Below, in pieces: positions 43,682 through 52,050 of a stretch of 64,000 nt of DNA (its first letter is position 1; each line of letters begins with the position of its first letter). The stretch covers positions 310,001 to 374,000 of the forward strand of contig CAVPHV010000014.1 in the NCBI GenBank assembly GCA_963704825.1. The letters are read 5' to 3'. The notes beneath the pieces were generated by a model. It was not told the origin of the DNA, did no database searches, and was given only the letters and a program-made list of their open reading frames with translations. A program made the position numbers and the translations under genes. This DNA comes from CAVPHV01 sp963704825. Its GTDB lineage: Bacteria; Actinomycetota; Acidimicrobiia; Spongiisociales; UBA5794.

Positions 43682-44182
43682 CTACTTTGTCGCCGTTGCT
43701 GCAGGCTTCTTTGCTGCGGCAGCCTTGGTGGCCGGCGTCTTCTTGGCCGGCGTCTTCTTGGCCGGCGCCTTGGCCGCCGGTGCCTTCTTGGCCGGCGCCT
43801 TCTTGGCCGGCACCTTGGCGGCCGGTGCCTTCTTGGCCGGCGCCTTCTCGGCAGGCTTGCCACCGGGGGCAAAGCCTTCACGCCAAGTGGTCATCGAGTG
43901 CTCGAGCTGATCGCGCAGCTTCTCGACCCGATCCTGAACCTTGTCCAGGTCGACGCGGCTCTGCACCTCTTCGACCACGCTGCTGTCCTGCAGGCCCTTG
44001 GTGAACTTCTCACCCTCTTCAGCGCACTCTTCGAAGGTGTGCTGGGCGCCTTCGGTGACCTTGGGTCCGAGTTCGGTGGCCTTCTCGGTATAGGCCTTGA
44101 CCTTGCGTCCGAAGACGACGGGGGCGCCGATGGCGGCGTAGAGGGTCTTGGTGGCGAGGTCCTTGCTGGACTCCATGTTCAT
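43682..44182 (-). CDS. HbhA-like (heparin-binding haemagglutinin-type) protein with Lys/Ala/Pro tail
   Basis: 166 aa. The N-terminal ~105 residues resemble HbhA (LYAAIGAPVVFGRKVKAYTE, then a charged amphipathic coiled-coil region). The C-terminal ~55 residues are a low-complexity repeat of KKAPA-type units ending AAAAKKPAATATK, equivalent to the Lys/Ala/Pro-rich tail that binds sulfated glycans or lipid/DNA surfaces in mycobacterial HbhA. The arrangement XRE regulator then hbhA is also that of mycobacteria (Rv0474-Rv0475). In a non-pathogen it may act in cell-surface, lipid-droplet or nucleoid binding. It overlaps the regulator gene by ATGA, with a GGAGG inside the regulator's 3' end. Confidence 0.82.
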   Translation of the reverse strand: MNMESSKDLATKTLYAAIGAPVVFGRKVKAYTEKATELGPKVTEGAQHTFEECAEEGEKFTKGLQDSSVVEEVQSRVDLDKVQDRVEKLRDQLEHSMTTWREGFAPGGKPAEKAPAKKAPAAKVPAKKAPAKKAPAAKAPAKKTPAKKTPATKAAAAKKPAATATK

Positions 44183-44529
44183 TGCTCCTCCTGGAGGCTC
44201 TCGCTGATGAAGCTCGCGTAGATCTGCATCAGCGCCTGTTTCTGTCCTGGTGTCAGCTCCGTGTCTGACTCGATCGCTTCCCTGACGGTGGCAATCTCGC
44301 CCACGCCCTCCAGTAGGCCGGCACGTTCGTACAGTGCCTCAGCCCGGATGGAGAGCGCCCGGGCGATCGACTTGAGGATCTCGGCCGAGGGCTTGCGGAG
44401 CCCGCGCTCGATCTGGCTCAAGTACGGATTGGAGATTCCGGCGTTCTCTGCGAGCTTCCGCAACGACATGGCGCTGCGCTCGCGTTGCTCGCGGATGAAT
44501 TCGCCCAAATCTGTGAGTGGTTGCTTCAC
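44179..44529 (-). CDS. XRE-family HTH regulator of the hbhA-like gene
   Basis: 116 aa. XRE/Cro-type HTH at about residues 8-62: LGEFIREQRERSAMSLRKLA, then GISNPYLSQIERGLRKPSAE and ILKSIARALSIRAEALYERA. A short helical C-terminus follows (TPGQKQALMQIYASFISE). The same family precedes hbhA in mycobacteria. Start GTG 44529 is chosen because a strong promoter puts the transcription start at that codon: TATATT is 6 nt upstream. A frame open to 44946 runs through a neighbouring gene and is spurious. Confidence 0.88.
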   Translation of the reverse strand: MKQPLTDLGEFIREQRERSAMSLRKLAENAGISNPYLSQIERGLRKPSAEILKSIARALSIRAEALYERAGLLEGVGEIATVREAIESDTELTPGQKQALMQIYASFISESLQEEQ

Positions 44530-44535
44530 CTTTGC

Positions 44536-44564
44536 AATATACAGCAGTGTGCTAACTATTGCAA
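44536..44564 (-). promoter_or_regulatory. Promoter and mirrored operator of the XRE-hbhA operon
   Basis: On the minus strand TTGCAA (44564-44559), a 17-bp spacer and TATATT (44541-44536) form the best sigma70-type promoter in the window. The same bases form a perfect inverted repeat, TTGCAATA / TATTGCAA (8 bp each, 17-bp gap). The first coding base lies 6 nt after the -10, so the mRNA is leaderless. The XRE protein may bind the repeat to autoregulate; this is inference. Confidence 0.75.
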
Positions 44565-44578
44565 GCAGTCGATATAGT

Positions 44579-45793
44579 TCAGAACAGGCTGGTGCGCTCC
44601 GCCAGCATCTCGTTGAGGTTGCGTTGGATGTCATCCCTGACGGCCTCGGTCTTTTCGAGCATCTCGAGGGGATCAGGTGGGGTGCCCGGGTGGGATGGCG
44701 GGATCGGTGGGAGAAAGCGGACTTTCCACCGCACCGGCAGCGGCAATGGGTTGAGGAATACGGCGACCCCTTCGACCCGCTGTTCCGGCATGAGCAAACG
44801 GACGAGGCGGGCGAGTCGCTTGGATACGGTGACCGCCGGGTGGACTTCCTCTGAGCCGATGATGGCAACCGGGATGATGGGAGCCCCGACCTGCTCGGCG
44901 ATCGAGATGAAGCCGCCTCGTCCGAAGCGCTGTACCTCATACGCATTCCAGACCGGCTTCATGAAGCCCTTCTCGCCTTCAGGGAAGACGGCGACGAGGT
45001 GACCGCGGCCGAGGACGTACTCGACATCTTCGCGCGACGCATAGACCCCGCCGGATTTGCGGAACCACTCCGAGACCCAGGGCAGGATGTTGAACAACTC
45101 GGTTGCGGTTACCCGGACCCGACGCGGCTTCGGCGCTTCGTTGGCGACCGAAACCGCCAGCATCAGACCGTCATAGGGAATGGCGGCTCCACCGTGATTC
45201 GAGACGAGCAACCCCGGCCCGTCCATGGGCACGTTTTCGATGCCCTCGACCTCGACTCGGAAGTAGTCGAAATAGAAGAAGTTGAGCACCTGCCAGGTCA
45301 GCTCGGCGATGACGGGATCAAGGCCGATGGGGTCGATGTCGTAGCTGGCAAGCCACAACTGGCGCAGCAGCGGGGGCCAACTCTCGAAGCCGAGTTTGCC
45401 GGCGATGGGAACAAAGAGGTCTTCGATGTCGATCCCGCCGTGGAGTGCGCATGTGGCGGCTCCAACGATGACCGGGAGCCCGCAAGGGTGTCCCTCGACG
45501 CTACGCCACGGGCAATGCCGGTCTTGATCAACCATGGCGGTCAATCGCTGCTTGGTCGCCTCACGCCTTTCAGCGCCGCGTTCGTAGAGGGCGGCGAGCA
45601 ATCCAAGCGGCACAGAACTCTGCGAGCGGTCGTCTTCGGGACCGGTATCACGCGTTTGATCGAACGCCGTGGTCAGGGCGGCAAGGAGTTCGGCCTTCTT
45701 CATCCGGGAGCGACCGCGAATGTCCATGGCCTTGGCCAATTCCATCAGTTCGTTGCGGGTGAGTTCACCCAGTGGGTTGGTACGGGCTGTCAT
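44579..45793 (-). CDS. 1-acylglycerol-3-phosphate-type acyltransferase with Rho_N/SAP-like N-terminus
   Basis: 404 aa. The N-terminal ~40 residues, LTRNELMELAKAMDIRGRSR onwards, look like a Rho-N/SAP helix-extended-loop-helix. A Cys-rich stretch follows (CPWRSVEGHPCGLPVIVGAA, then CALHGG). The C-terminal ~250 residues are a PlsC-type acyltransferase: SNHGGAAIPYD (HX4D catalytic motif in variant form) and VAVFPEGEKGFMKPVW (acyl-acceptor site). Homologues sit beside an epimerase in mycobacteria (Rv0502-Rv0501). It overlaps the upstream epimerase by 4 nt (ATGA), so the two are translationally coupled. Confidence 0.85.
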   Translation of the reverse strand: MTARTNPLGELTRNELMELAKAMDIRGRSRMKKAELLAALTTAFDQTRDTGPEDDRSQSSVPLGLLAALYERGAERREATKQRLTAMVDQDRHCPWRSVEGHPCGLPVIVGAATCALHGGIDIEDLFVPIAGKLGFESWPPLLRQLWLASYDIDPIGLDPVIAELTWQVLNFFYFDYFRVEVEGIENVPMDGPGLLVSNHGGAAIPYDGLMLAVSVANEAPKPRRVRVTATELFNILPWVSEWFRKSGGVYASREDVEYVLGRGHLVAVFPEGEKGFMKPVWNAYEVQRFGRGGFISIAEQVGAPIIPVAIIGSEEVHPAVTVSKRLARLVRLLMPEQRVEGVAVFLNPLPLPVRWKVRFLPPIPPSHPGTPPDPLEMLEKTEAVRDDIQRNLNEMLAERTSLF

Positions 45794-46752
45794 AGCAAAT
45801 CCTCATAGACATCGCCCGATGCTTTGGCGCGTTGTCCGTAGGCGGCGAACACCGTCTGGCGACAGTTCCGCTTGGGGGTGAACCCGAGTTCTTGCTCCAA
45901 CCTGGTGGTGTCGGTCACCATGCCGTGTTTGATCAAGCGCCGGGTGTGCTCGGGGACATAGAGGTCGAGCCGAGCCAGCGATCGGAGGGCGGCATCAAAA
46001 CCGCGACGCGGTAGTTGTTGCCCGATGCGCTTGCCGAGGCGCAGGACGCGGCTCAGGTAGATCTGCCCAGAGGCGGCCGCGTTGAAGGTTCCCGGCACCG
46101 GGTTGAGGATGGAGTGCTCGAGCAAGGCGACGGCGTCGTCTTCGAAGATGAACTGGAAACGTGGATCAAATCCCATCAGCGTGGGGACGATGGGCAGGCG
46201 GAGGAAGCGGCTCAGCGGGTTTCCGATGTTCGGGCCGAAGATGCCGGCGAAGCGCAGAATCGTGTAGTCGACATGGTCGTGAGTGGCACCCATTTCGCCG
46301 ACGAACTGCTCCATCTCGGAGAGATCTCGTGGATACCGGCAGCGCCGTCCGTGCGGTTGGGTCTCCTCACGGAATACCGAGGCGTTACGCGGACTTGCTC
46401 CATAGATCGCGGCGTCGGACTTCACGATCACGTGCTTGGTCGCCTCACAGCGGCCGATGGCTCCAAACAACGCTTGGGCGCCGACGACGGCGAGCTCGTG
46501 GGCGCGACTGCGCCCGAGCATATCGGCGCGGTCGACGGTTTCGAGATGGACTACGGTCTCGGGGGCGACGTCGAGGACGAAGCGGGCAAATTCGGTGCGG
46601 TCGAGGCTCATCTTCTGAAAAGGTGAGGCGAACTCGAGCCGCGGAGATATTTCGTCGACTGCGAGCACGTGAAACCCGGCCCGACGTTCGAGGCGCTGGA
46701 TGAGCCGTCCTCCGGTCCAGGTGGCGGCCCCGGTGACGAGGATGCGTCGCAT
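45790..46752 (-). CDS. NAD-dependent epimerase/dehydratase (SDR family)
   Basis: 320 aa extended short-chain dehydrogenase. The Rossmann motif is slightly off consensus, RILVTGAATWTGGRLIQRLE (GxxxxGG rather than GxxGxxG). HVIVKSDAAIYGASP corresponds to the Ser/Tyr catalytic region, FIFEDDAVALLEHS to the conserved substrate-domain block, and the C-terminus is basic. It is similar in context to mycobacterial GalE2-like Rv0501, coupled to the acyltransferase. ATG 46752; TAACCT is 9 nt upstream. Sugar substrate unknown. Confidence 0.82.
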   Translation of the reverse strand: MRRILVTGAATWTGGRLIQRLERRAGFHVLAVDEISPRLEFASPFQKMSLDRTEFARFVLDVAPETVVHLETVDRADMLGRSRAHELAVVGAQALFGAIGRCEATKHVIVKSDAAIYGASPRNASVFREETQPHGRRCRYPRDLSEMEQFVGEMGATHDHVDYTILRFAGIFGPNIGNPLSRFLRLPIVPTLMGFDPRFQFIFEDDAVALLEHSILNPVPGTFNAAASGQIYLSRVLRLGKRIGQQLPRRGFDAALRSLARLDLYVPEHTRRLIKHGMVTDTTRLEQELGFTPKRNCRQTVFAAYGQRAKASGDVYEDLL

Positions 46753-46916
46753 GATCGCGCGAGGTTACCGTCCCGAGGAATGTCCGGCGCTGGTGACCGG
46801 GGCTTTTGGGCGGCACGGCCCGGTTTCCCTTCGCTATTCGGTAACGGTTCGCCTAGCTTGCTGGCTCCGGGAGGGTGACCTTGGACAAAGCCAGCAGCGG
46901 CAGAGGAGACGAGTCG

Positions 46917-47930
46917 TTGATCATTGTGATGCGTAGCGAAGCCGGCGCCGAGGACGTGGCGCACGTCATCGAGCGTCTCGAGGGCATTGGGGCGGAGGCC
47001 CATGTGTCCGAGGGCCGCTACCGCACCGTGATCGGCGCGGTCGGCGACCGCGAGGTCATCCAGCAGCTCCCCTGGGAAGCCTTCTCCGGTGTTGAGCGTG
47101 TGGTCCCGGTCCTCAAGCCCTTCAAGTTCGTGAGCCGCGACTTCCAGCCTGAGGACTCTGTGGTCAACGTCGGGGGCGTTCCGATCGGCGGTGGCCATTT
47201 CGCCCCCATTGCGGGGCCTTGTGCCGTTGAGTCACGCGAGCAACTCTTCTCTGCGGCAGAGGCGGTAGCCGCGGCCGGGGCGACGATCCTGCGCGGTGAC
47301 GCTTTCAAGCCGCGGACGTCGCCGTACGCGTTCCAGGGCCTGGGTGAAGAAGGTCTTGTGCTCCTCGCCGAGGCCCGTGATGAGTTCGGGCTTCCGTTTG
47401 TGGCCGAGGTACTCGATCCACGGGACGTCGAGCTGATCGCAAGCTACGCCGACCTCATCAGAGTCGGTACCCGCAACATGGCCAACTTCACCCTCCTCTC
47501 TGAACTGGGCAAGCAAGACTGCCCTGTGCTGCTCAAACGGGGCTTCACCGCCACGATCGAGGAGTGGCTCAACGCGGCCGAGTACATCTACAAAGAGGGC
47601 AACCACGATGTGATCCTCTGCGAGCGGGGCATTCGGACGTTCGAAACGGCGACTCGCAACACCCTCGACATCTCGGCAGTTCCGGTCGTGAAGGGCCTGT
47701 CGCACCTCCCCATCATTGTCGACCCATCGCATTCGGGAGGTCGGCGCGAATTGGTGGCCCCGTTGTCGCGGGCCGCCGTTGCCGCCGGCGCCGACGGGTT
47801 CATGGTCGATGTGCACTCCGCGCCGGAGACGGCAGTGGTTGATGGGGCGCAAGCCATCTTGCCGAGCGAGTTTGCGGCCCTGATGGAGGACATCCGGGCG
47901 CTGGCCGCCGTCATGGGAATGACGCTCTAG
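46917..47930 (+). CDS. aroF: 3-deoxy-7-phosphoheptulonate (DAHP) synthase
   Basis: 337 aa, AroA(G)/B. subtilis type: a ferredoxin-like N-terminal domain (IIVMRSEAGAEDVAHVIERL) before the barrel. Barrel motifs: IAGPCAVESREQLFSAAEAV, ILRGDAFKPRTSPYAFQGLG, GTRNMANFTLL, LLKRGF, ILCERGIRTFE and IVDPSHSGGRRELV. It joins PEP and erythrose 4-phosphate to begin aromatic synthesis. Start TTG 46917 gives the usual MIIVM N-terminus and has AGAGGAG 8 nt upstream; an in-frame GTG 46875 is less likely. The next gene, 18 nt on, is tyrA, so this may be a tyrosine-directed module. Confidence 0.95.
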   Translation: MIIVMRSEAGAEDVAHVIERLEGIGAEAHVSEGRYRTVIGAVGDREVIQQLPWEAFSGVERVVPVLKPFKFVSRDFQPEDSVVNVGGVPIGGGHFAPIAGPCAVESREQLFSAAEAVAAAGATILRGDAFKPRTSPYAFQGLGEEGLVLLAEARDEFGLPFVAEVLDPRDVELIASYADLIRVGTRNMANFTLLSELGKQDCPVLLKRGFTATIEEWLNAAEYIYKEGNHDVILCERGIRTFETATRNTLDISAVPVVKGLSHLPIIVDPSHSGGRRELVAPLSRAAVAAGADGFMVDVHSAPETAVVDGAQAILPSEFAALMEDIRALAAVMGMTL

Positions 47931-47948
47931 GTGGCCGCGTACTAGCCC

Positions 47949-48971
47949 ATGCAGACGGCGGCGATCCTCGGTACCGGGTTGATTGGGTCTTCGATTGGTC
48001 TTGGCTTGCGCGCCTCGGGGTGGTGGGTTGTCGGCTGGGACCCTGACGCCGCGGTTGCCCAACGCGCCTTCCAGCGTGGCGCGCTCAGCGAGGCCGCTCT
48101 CGATGCCGACGCGGCGGTCGCCGGGGCTCTCGATTTGGTGGTGTTGGCCGGCCCACCGGATGCCATCGCAACCGCGGTCCAGACGCTGACCGTTCCCGGT
48201 CTCGTGATTGACGTTGCCGGGGTCAAGGGGCCGATCGTGGCCGCGGCCCGCCCAGCGCGTTTTGTCGGCACCCACCCCATGGCCGGCCGGGAATCCACGG
48301 GACCGGACGCTGCCTCGGCCGCTCTGTTCCGTGGTGCGGCCTGGGTGGTCGTCACCGACCATGCATTGCCGGCAGACGTCGACACCGTCGAGGAGATCGT
48401 GGTGAGCCTCGGGGCCCGTCCGGTGCGGATGACGGCAGCCGAGCACGATCGGGCGGTGGCGGCCATCAGCCACCTCCCGCAGGTACTCGCCGCCACGCTG
48501 GTCACTGAGGCGGCCGAACGTACCCAGGCGCTGGATCTCGCTGCCGGGAGCTTTCGTGATCTGACCAGAGTGGCAGCATCCGATCCGGTGCCGTGGACCC
48601 AGCTACTCGGGGCGAATCGAGATGCGGTAGTGGCGGCGGTCGAGGACTTGCGCCGTCGCCTCGCTGAAGTGGTTGATGAACTCCAGCGCGGCGACAACGC
48701 CGCTCTCGAGGAGATGCTCACGTCGGCTCGCGAGCATCGGCGCGCCCTGGCGCCTCCCGTGGTCGCGTTGCGCGTGGTCTTGGCCGACCAACCCGGTGAG
48801 TTGGCCAAGGTGGGTCACGCTCTCGAGACCTCAGAGGCCGACATCCGTGACTTGCAGCTCCGCCATGCCCCCCACGGCGGCGGTGGCGTGCTCACCCTGT
48901 CGGTCCGGCCCGGCGAGGCGGAAGCCCTGCGCGATGCGCTGGGTGCCGAAGGTCTCCTGCTCGCCGACTGA
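47949..48971 (+). CDS. tyrA: Prephenate/arogenate dehydrogenase with C-terminal ACT-like domain
   Basis: 340 aa. NAD(P)-binding ILGTGLIGSSIGLGLRASGW at the N-terminus, DVAGVKGPIV, the catalytic and substrate region VGTHPMAGREST, and AISHLPQVLAATLV. After the helical dimerisation domain (to ~residue 270), residues ~275-340 (ALRVVLADQPGELAKVGHAL) form an ACT domain, the likely tyrosine-feedback site. It makes 4-hydroxyphenylpyruvate or tyrosine and follows DAHP synthase directly. Confidence 0.93.
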   Translation: MQTAAILGTGLIGSSIGLGLRASGWWVVGWDPDAAVAQRAFQRGALSEAALDADAAVAGALDLVVLAGPPDAIATAVQTLTVPGLVIDVAGVKGPIVAAARPARFVGTHPMAGRESTGPDAASAALFRGAAWVVVTDHALPADVDTVEEIVVSLGARPVRMTAAEHDRAVAAISHLPQVLAATLVTEAAERTQALDLAAGSFRDLTRVAASDPVPWTQLLGANRDAVVAAVEDLRRRLAEVVDELQRGDNAALEEMLTSAREHRRALAPPVVALRVVLADQPGELAKVGHALETSEADIRDLQLRHAPHGGGGVLTLSVRPGEAEALRDALGAEGLLLAD

Positions 48972-49223
48972 GGGTGCGCCACCCACGTCGGCTCTGAGTC
49001 CCTCGGTACGCCAAGTTCGGTGGCGTCGAAGACGAGACCGAGCCGCGGAAGCCGAACTCGACGAATCGAGCCGGGTCGCGCGGCCGGGTCACAGGCGGCG
49101 ATCCGTTTCAGGCTGCGGCGGTCTCGAGAGTCCTTCATCGCACCTCTGTTGCCGCCACGACACTATCGGTTCCCGATTTTGTGCAAGGGGTCGGTCCAAC
49201 GTCGTTGGCATGCATCTTGTTGG

Positions 49224-50685
49224 TTAGGGAGGTTCGTCGTCGGCGGGTTGCTCGTCGGGGTTGTGTCGTGGTGTTCGGCTTCGTTGGTCACTCCCCGGTC
49301 GGGGCGGTGGTGGCTTGCCGCTGGTGGTGTGGGTCCAGCCGAGTTTGGTGGTCCATTGGTAGTCGCCGTTGGGGAGGCGTTGGTAGGTCCAGCCGAGTTT
49401 GGTGTGGGTGGTGTGGTCGTGGCGGCAGCCGGGGGCGAAGTTGTCTACCGAGGTGATCCCGCCGTGGGAATAGGGTTCGATGTGGTCCATATCGCAGTCG
49501 ACCGCGGGCATGCGGCATCCGGGGAAGACACAGACCTGGTCGCGGGCTTCGACGAAGCGGCGTTGTGTCGCGTCTGGTCGGCGTCGGGTGGTGCCGGCGT
49601 CGATCAGCATCCCGGTGTGTGGGTCGGTGATGGTGTAGGTCCAAGGGGAGTGGTGTTGGTGTTCGGTGACTTGGCGGGCAATGTCGGCAATGACGGGTCC
49701 GTACCCGGCCAACTCACCGGGATGCTCGGCCAAACGAGTCAGGGTTTCGAGGTCGGCGGTGAGGTTCACCCCGCCACGTTTACCCCCGCAGCGGGTGTGG
49801 GTGCCTTGGAGGAGGTCGATGAACACGTCGGCACGCAACTGGTCCATGGTGCGGGGGTCGCCTTGGTTGCGCAGGGTGCGGGCGGTGTGGGTGAGGTGCG
49901 CCATGGCTGCGGCGGCCTGGTCGGGTGCCAGGTCGGTGGCGAACAGGTTGGTGGTGCCGGCTTCGGTGGCTTGGCTACGGATGGCCCGTTGTTCGACGGC
50001 CTGGTGGTAGCGTTTCGCTGCGGCTTGGGGGTCGACGTCGATGCAGAGTTTCCGTAGCCGGTGCATCAACTGTCCGGTGGTGAACCTGGCGGCGTCGCCG
50101 ATCACTGCGTCGACAACGGCCCGGGCGGTGTCGTCGTCGAGATGCGTGGTGCCATGGACAATCGCTCGGGCCCTGCGGTTGTCGATCAACCCAGCCGCCA
50201 ACGCGTCGAGCACGGCGGGGACCCGTCGGACCAGTCTCGAGGGCCATGGCGAGTTCGGTCTCCGCAGCGCGGCGGGTCAACCGCAATGCGGCTCGGATTT
50301 CGGCGGTGGCGGCGTGGATCTGGGATTCGGGGTCGTCGAACTCGTCTTCCATGGTGGTCACGATCGTTTCCATCGCCCGGTAGAGCTGGGCCTGGTGGTG
50401 TGATGCTTGGCGTTGCTGGGCCCGCACCACCGCGATTTGTTCATGGCCCGAGATCGTGGAGAGGTTGATCTGGTCCATCATTGCGGCGAGGTGCACCCCA
50501 GGGGGCACCGCATCGAGCTCTCTAGCCATCCGCCTTGGGTCCCGGGGCGTCGCAGGGGCAGTGAGTTGGGTGATTTGGATGATCTCGGCGAGCCGCTCCG
50601 ACTCCTCAAACGCCTCCAACTCTTCGAAGTCCTCAACATCTTCAGGGTCGGCGGCGGCTTCGCCCGGCTGCATCATATCGAACAT
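49224..50685 (-). pseudogene. DUF222/HNH endonuclease (13E12-type), frameshifted
   Basis: N-terminal part from ATG 50685 (MFDMMQPGE...) through AEIRAALRLTRRAAETELAM; the frame then changes near 50,235. The next frame resumes VRRVPAVLDALAAGLIDNRR, the normal DUF222 continuation, and runs to 49224 through a complete HNH domain (CVFPGCRMPAVDCDMDHIEP, HGGITSVDNFAPGCRHDH). Joined, this would be ~485 aa. One base gained, or two lost, explains the break; error or decay cannot be told apart. TAGGGT is 7 nt before ATG 50685, a leaderless promoter. Such genes are common, multi-copy and probably selfish in actinobacteria. Confidence 0.8.
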
Positions 50686-50757
50686 ACGTTCGACCCTACC
50701 AACCACCCACGACAAAAACCCGCTGAAGAAAGGGCTGGTTGTGCCGCGGCCGATAGC

Positions 50758-51933
50758 TCAGCGAGCGTGTTCGAGCAGTTGGAGCATGGATTCGGCGCCG
50801 ACGAGGATTCCGGTTTCGATCGCTCGTTCATCGACGTCGAAGGTGGCGGAATGCAGGTCGACCTTCCGTTCGGGGAGGGCGCTCCCGAGTCGGAGGAGCG
50901 CACCCGGCACCTGCTCGAGGTACCAGGCGAAGTCCTCCGAGCCGAGGCTCTGGTGGGTGGGCTTGACACCGCCGGGGCCGAGGCAAGCCTGCGCGGCCTG
51001 AGAGACGACGCCGGTGACCGCTTCATGGTTGACGACGGGCGGCGAACCACGGTGGTACTCGATTTCGGCGGTGGCGCCGAGCGGTCGAATGAGATCGGTT
51101 ACAACTCCCTCGAGGATCTCCGGCATGGTTCGCCAGAGGTCGAGATCGAAGAGACGAATCGTGCCACCCAACTCGACCGTGGTTGGGATGACGTTTTCGG
51201 CAGAACCGCCCTCGACGCGACCGAAGACGACCAAGACGGTCTCGCGGGGATCGATGCCGTGACGAATCAGCAGGGGGAGATTGGTGATCACCCGGCCGGC
51301 GACGTAGATGAGGTCGACCGTCTGGTGGGGACGGGAGGTATGGCCGCCCGGACCATGAAGTCGAATCACCACTCGATCGGACGCACCTGTGATTCCGCCG
51401 CGGCGGATGCCGACCTGCCCCGGCTCGAGTGACGGGTCGACGTGGAAGGCGATGAGCGCGGCGAGACCTTCATGCACGCCCTCGGCGCACAGCGTCACGG
51501 CACCGCCGGGGATCTGCTCCTCGGCGGGCTGGAAGATGACCCGCACGGTGCCCGGAATGTCGCCGAGTCCTGCCAGAGCGCTCGCTACTCCTACGCCGAC
51601 GGCGGTGTGGACGTCGTGCCCGCAGGCGTGCATCACGCCGTCACGCTCAGACCGGTATTCGGGGGTTGCCTCCTCCTGAATGGGCAAGGCGTCCATGTCG
51701 GCGCGGAATCCGACGATGGGCTCACCCGAGCCGATCTCGACGGTGAGGCCGGTGCCATCCGGCCTGACCCGGGGGGAGAGGCCCTGCTCGGCGAGTACCT
51801 CGGCAACTCGTCGCGTGGTCCGGTACTCGGTCCAGCCCACCTCGGGATTGCGATGCAGGTCGCGGCGCAAGTCGATCATTGTGGGGGTGAGATCGGCGGC
51901 AAGGCGCGCCAAGCGAGAGGTTCGGTCGGACAT
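50758..51933 (-). CDS. M20-family amidohydrolase/peptidase
   Basis: 391 aa. Metal-site motifs: VGFRADMDALPIQE, MHACGHDVHTAVGVG, IFQPAEEQIPGGA (catalytic Glu pair) and HGPGGHTSRPHQTVDLIYVA in the dimerisation domain; the C-terminal SLGSEDFAWYLEQVPGALL is typical of amidohydrolases acting on N-acyl amino acids (hippurate hydrolase/IAA-amino-acid hydrolase group). Substrate unknown. ATG 51933 (MSDRTSRL) chosen; TACACT lies 9 nt upstream and no SD is seen, so it may be leaderless. It is divergent from the GCS2 gene. Confidence 0.9.
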   Translation of the reverse strand: MSDRTSRLARLAADLTPTMIDLRRDLHRNPEVGWTEYRTTRRVAEVLAEQGLSPRVRPDGTGLTVEIGSGEPIVGFRADMDALPIQEEATPEYRSERDGVMHACGHDVHTAVGVGVASALAGLGDIPGTVRVIFQPAEEQIPGGAVTLCAEGVHEGLAALIAFHVDPSLEPGQVGIRRGGITGASDRVVIRLHGPGGHTSRPHQTVDLIYVAGRVITNLPLLIRHGIDPRETVLVVFGRVEGGSAENVIPTTVELGGTIRLFDLDLWRTMPEILEGVVTDLIRPLGATAEIEYHRGSPPVVNHEAVTGVVSQAAQACLGPGGVKPTHQSLGSEDFAWYLEQVPGALLRLGSALPERKVDLHSATFDVDERAIETGILVGAESMLQLLEHAR

Positions 51934-52050
51934 GGGAACCGAAGTGTAGTGAGCCGCGTCGGACACGACTCGGGCTGCAGTGAGGTGCCGATACGCACGC
52001 GGCGGCACAGCACGGTATGTTGTCCCCTGGCTCGAAAGGGTGCTCACGTC

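Noticed and set aside
43452..43910. Plus-strand ORF with FLAGAFLAG-like repeats
   Set aside because: It is the complement of the Lys/Ala/Pro repeat tail of the hbhA-like gene.
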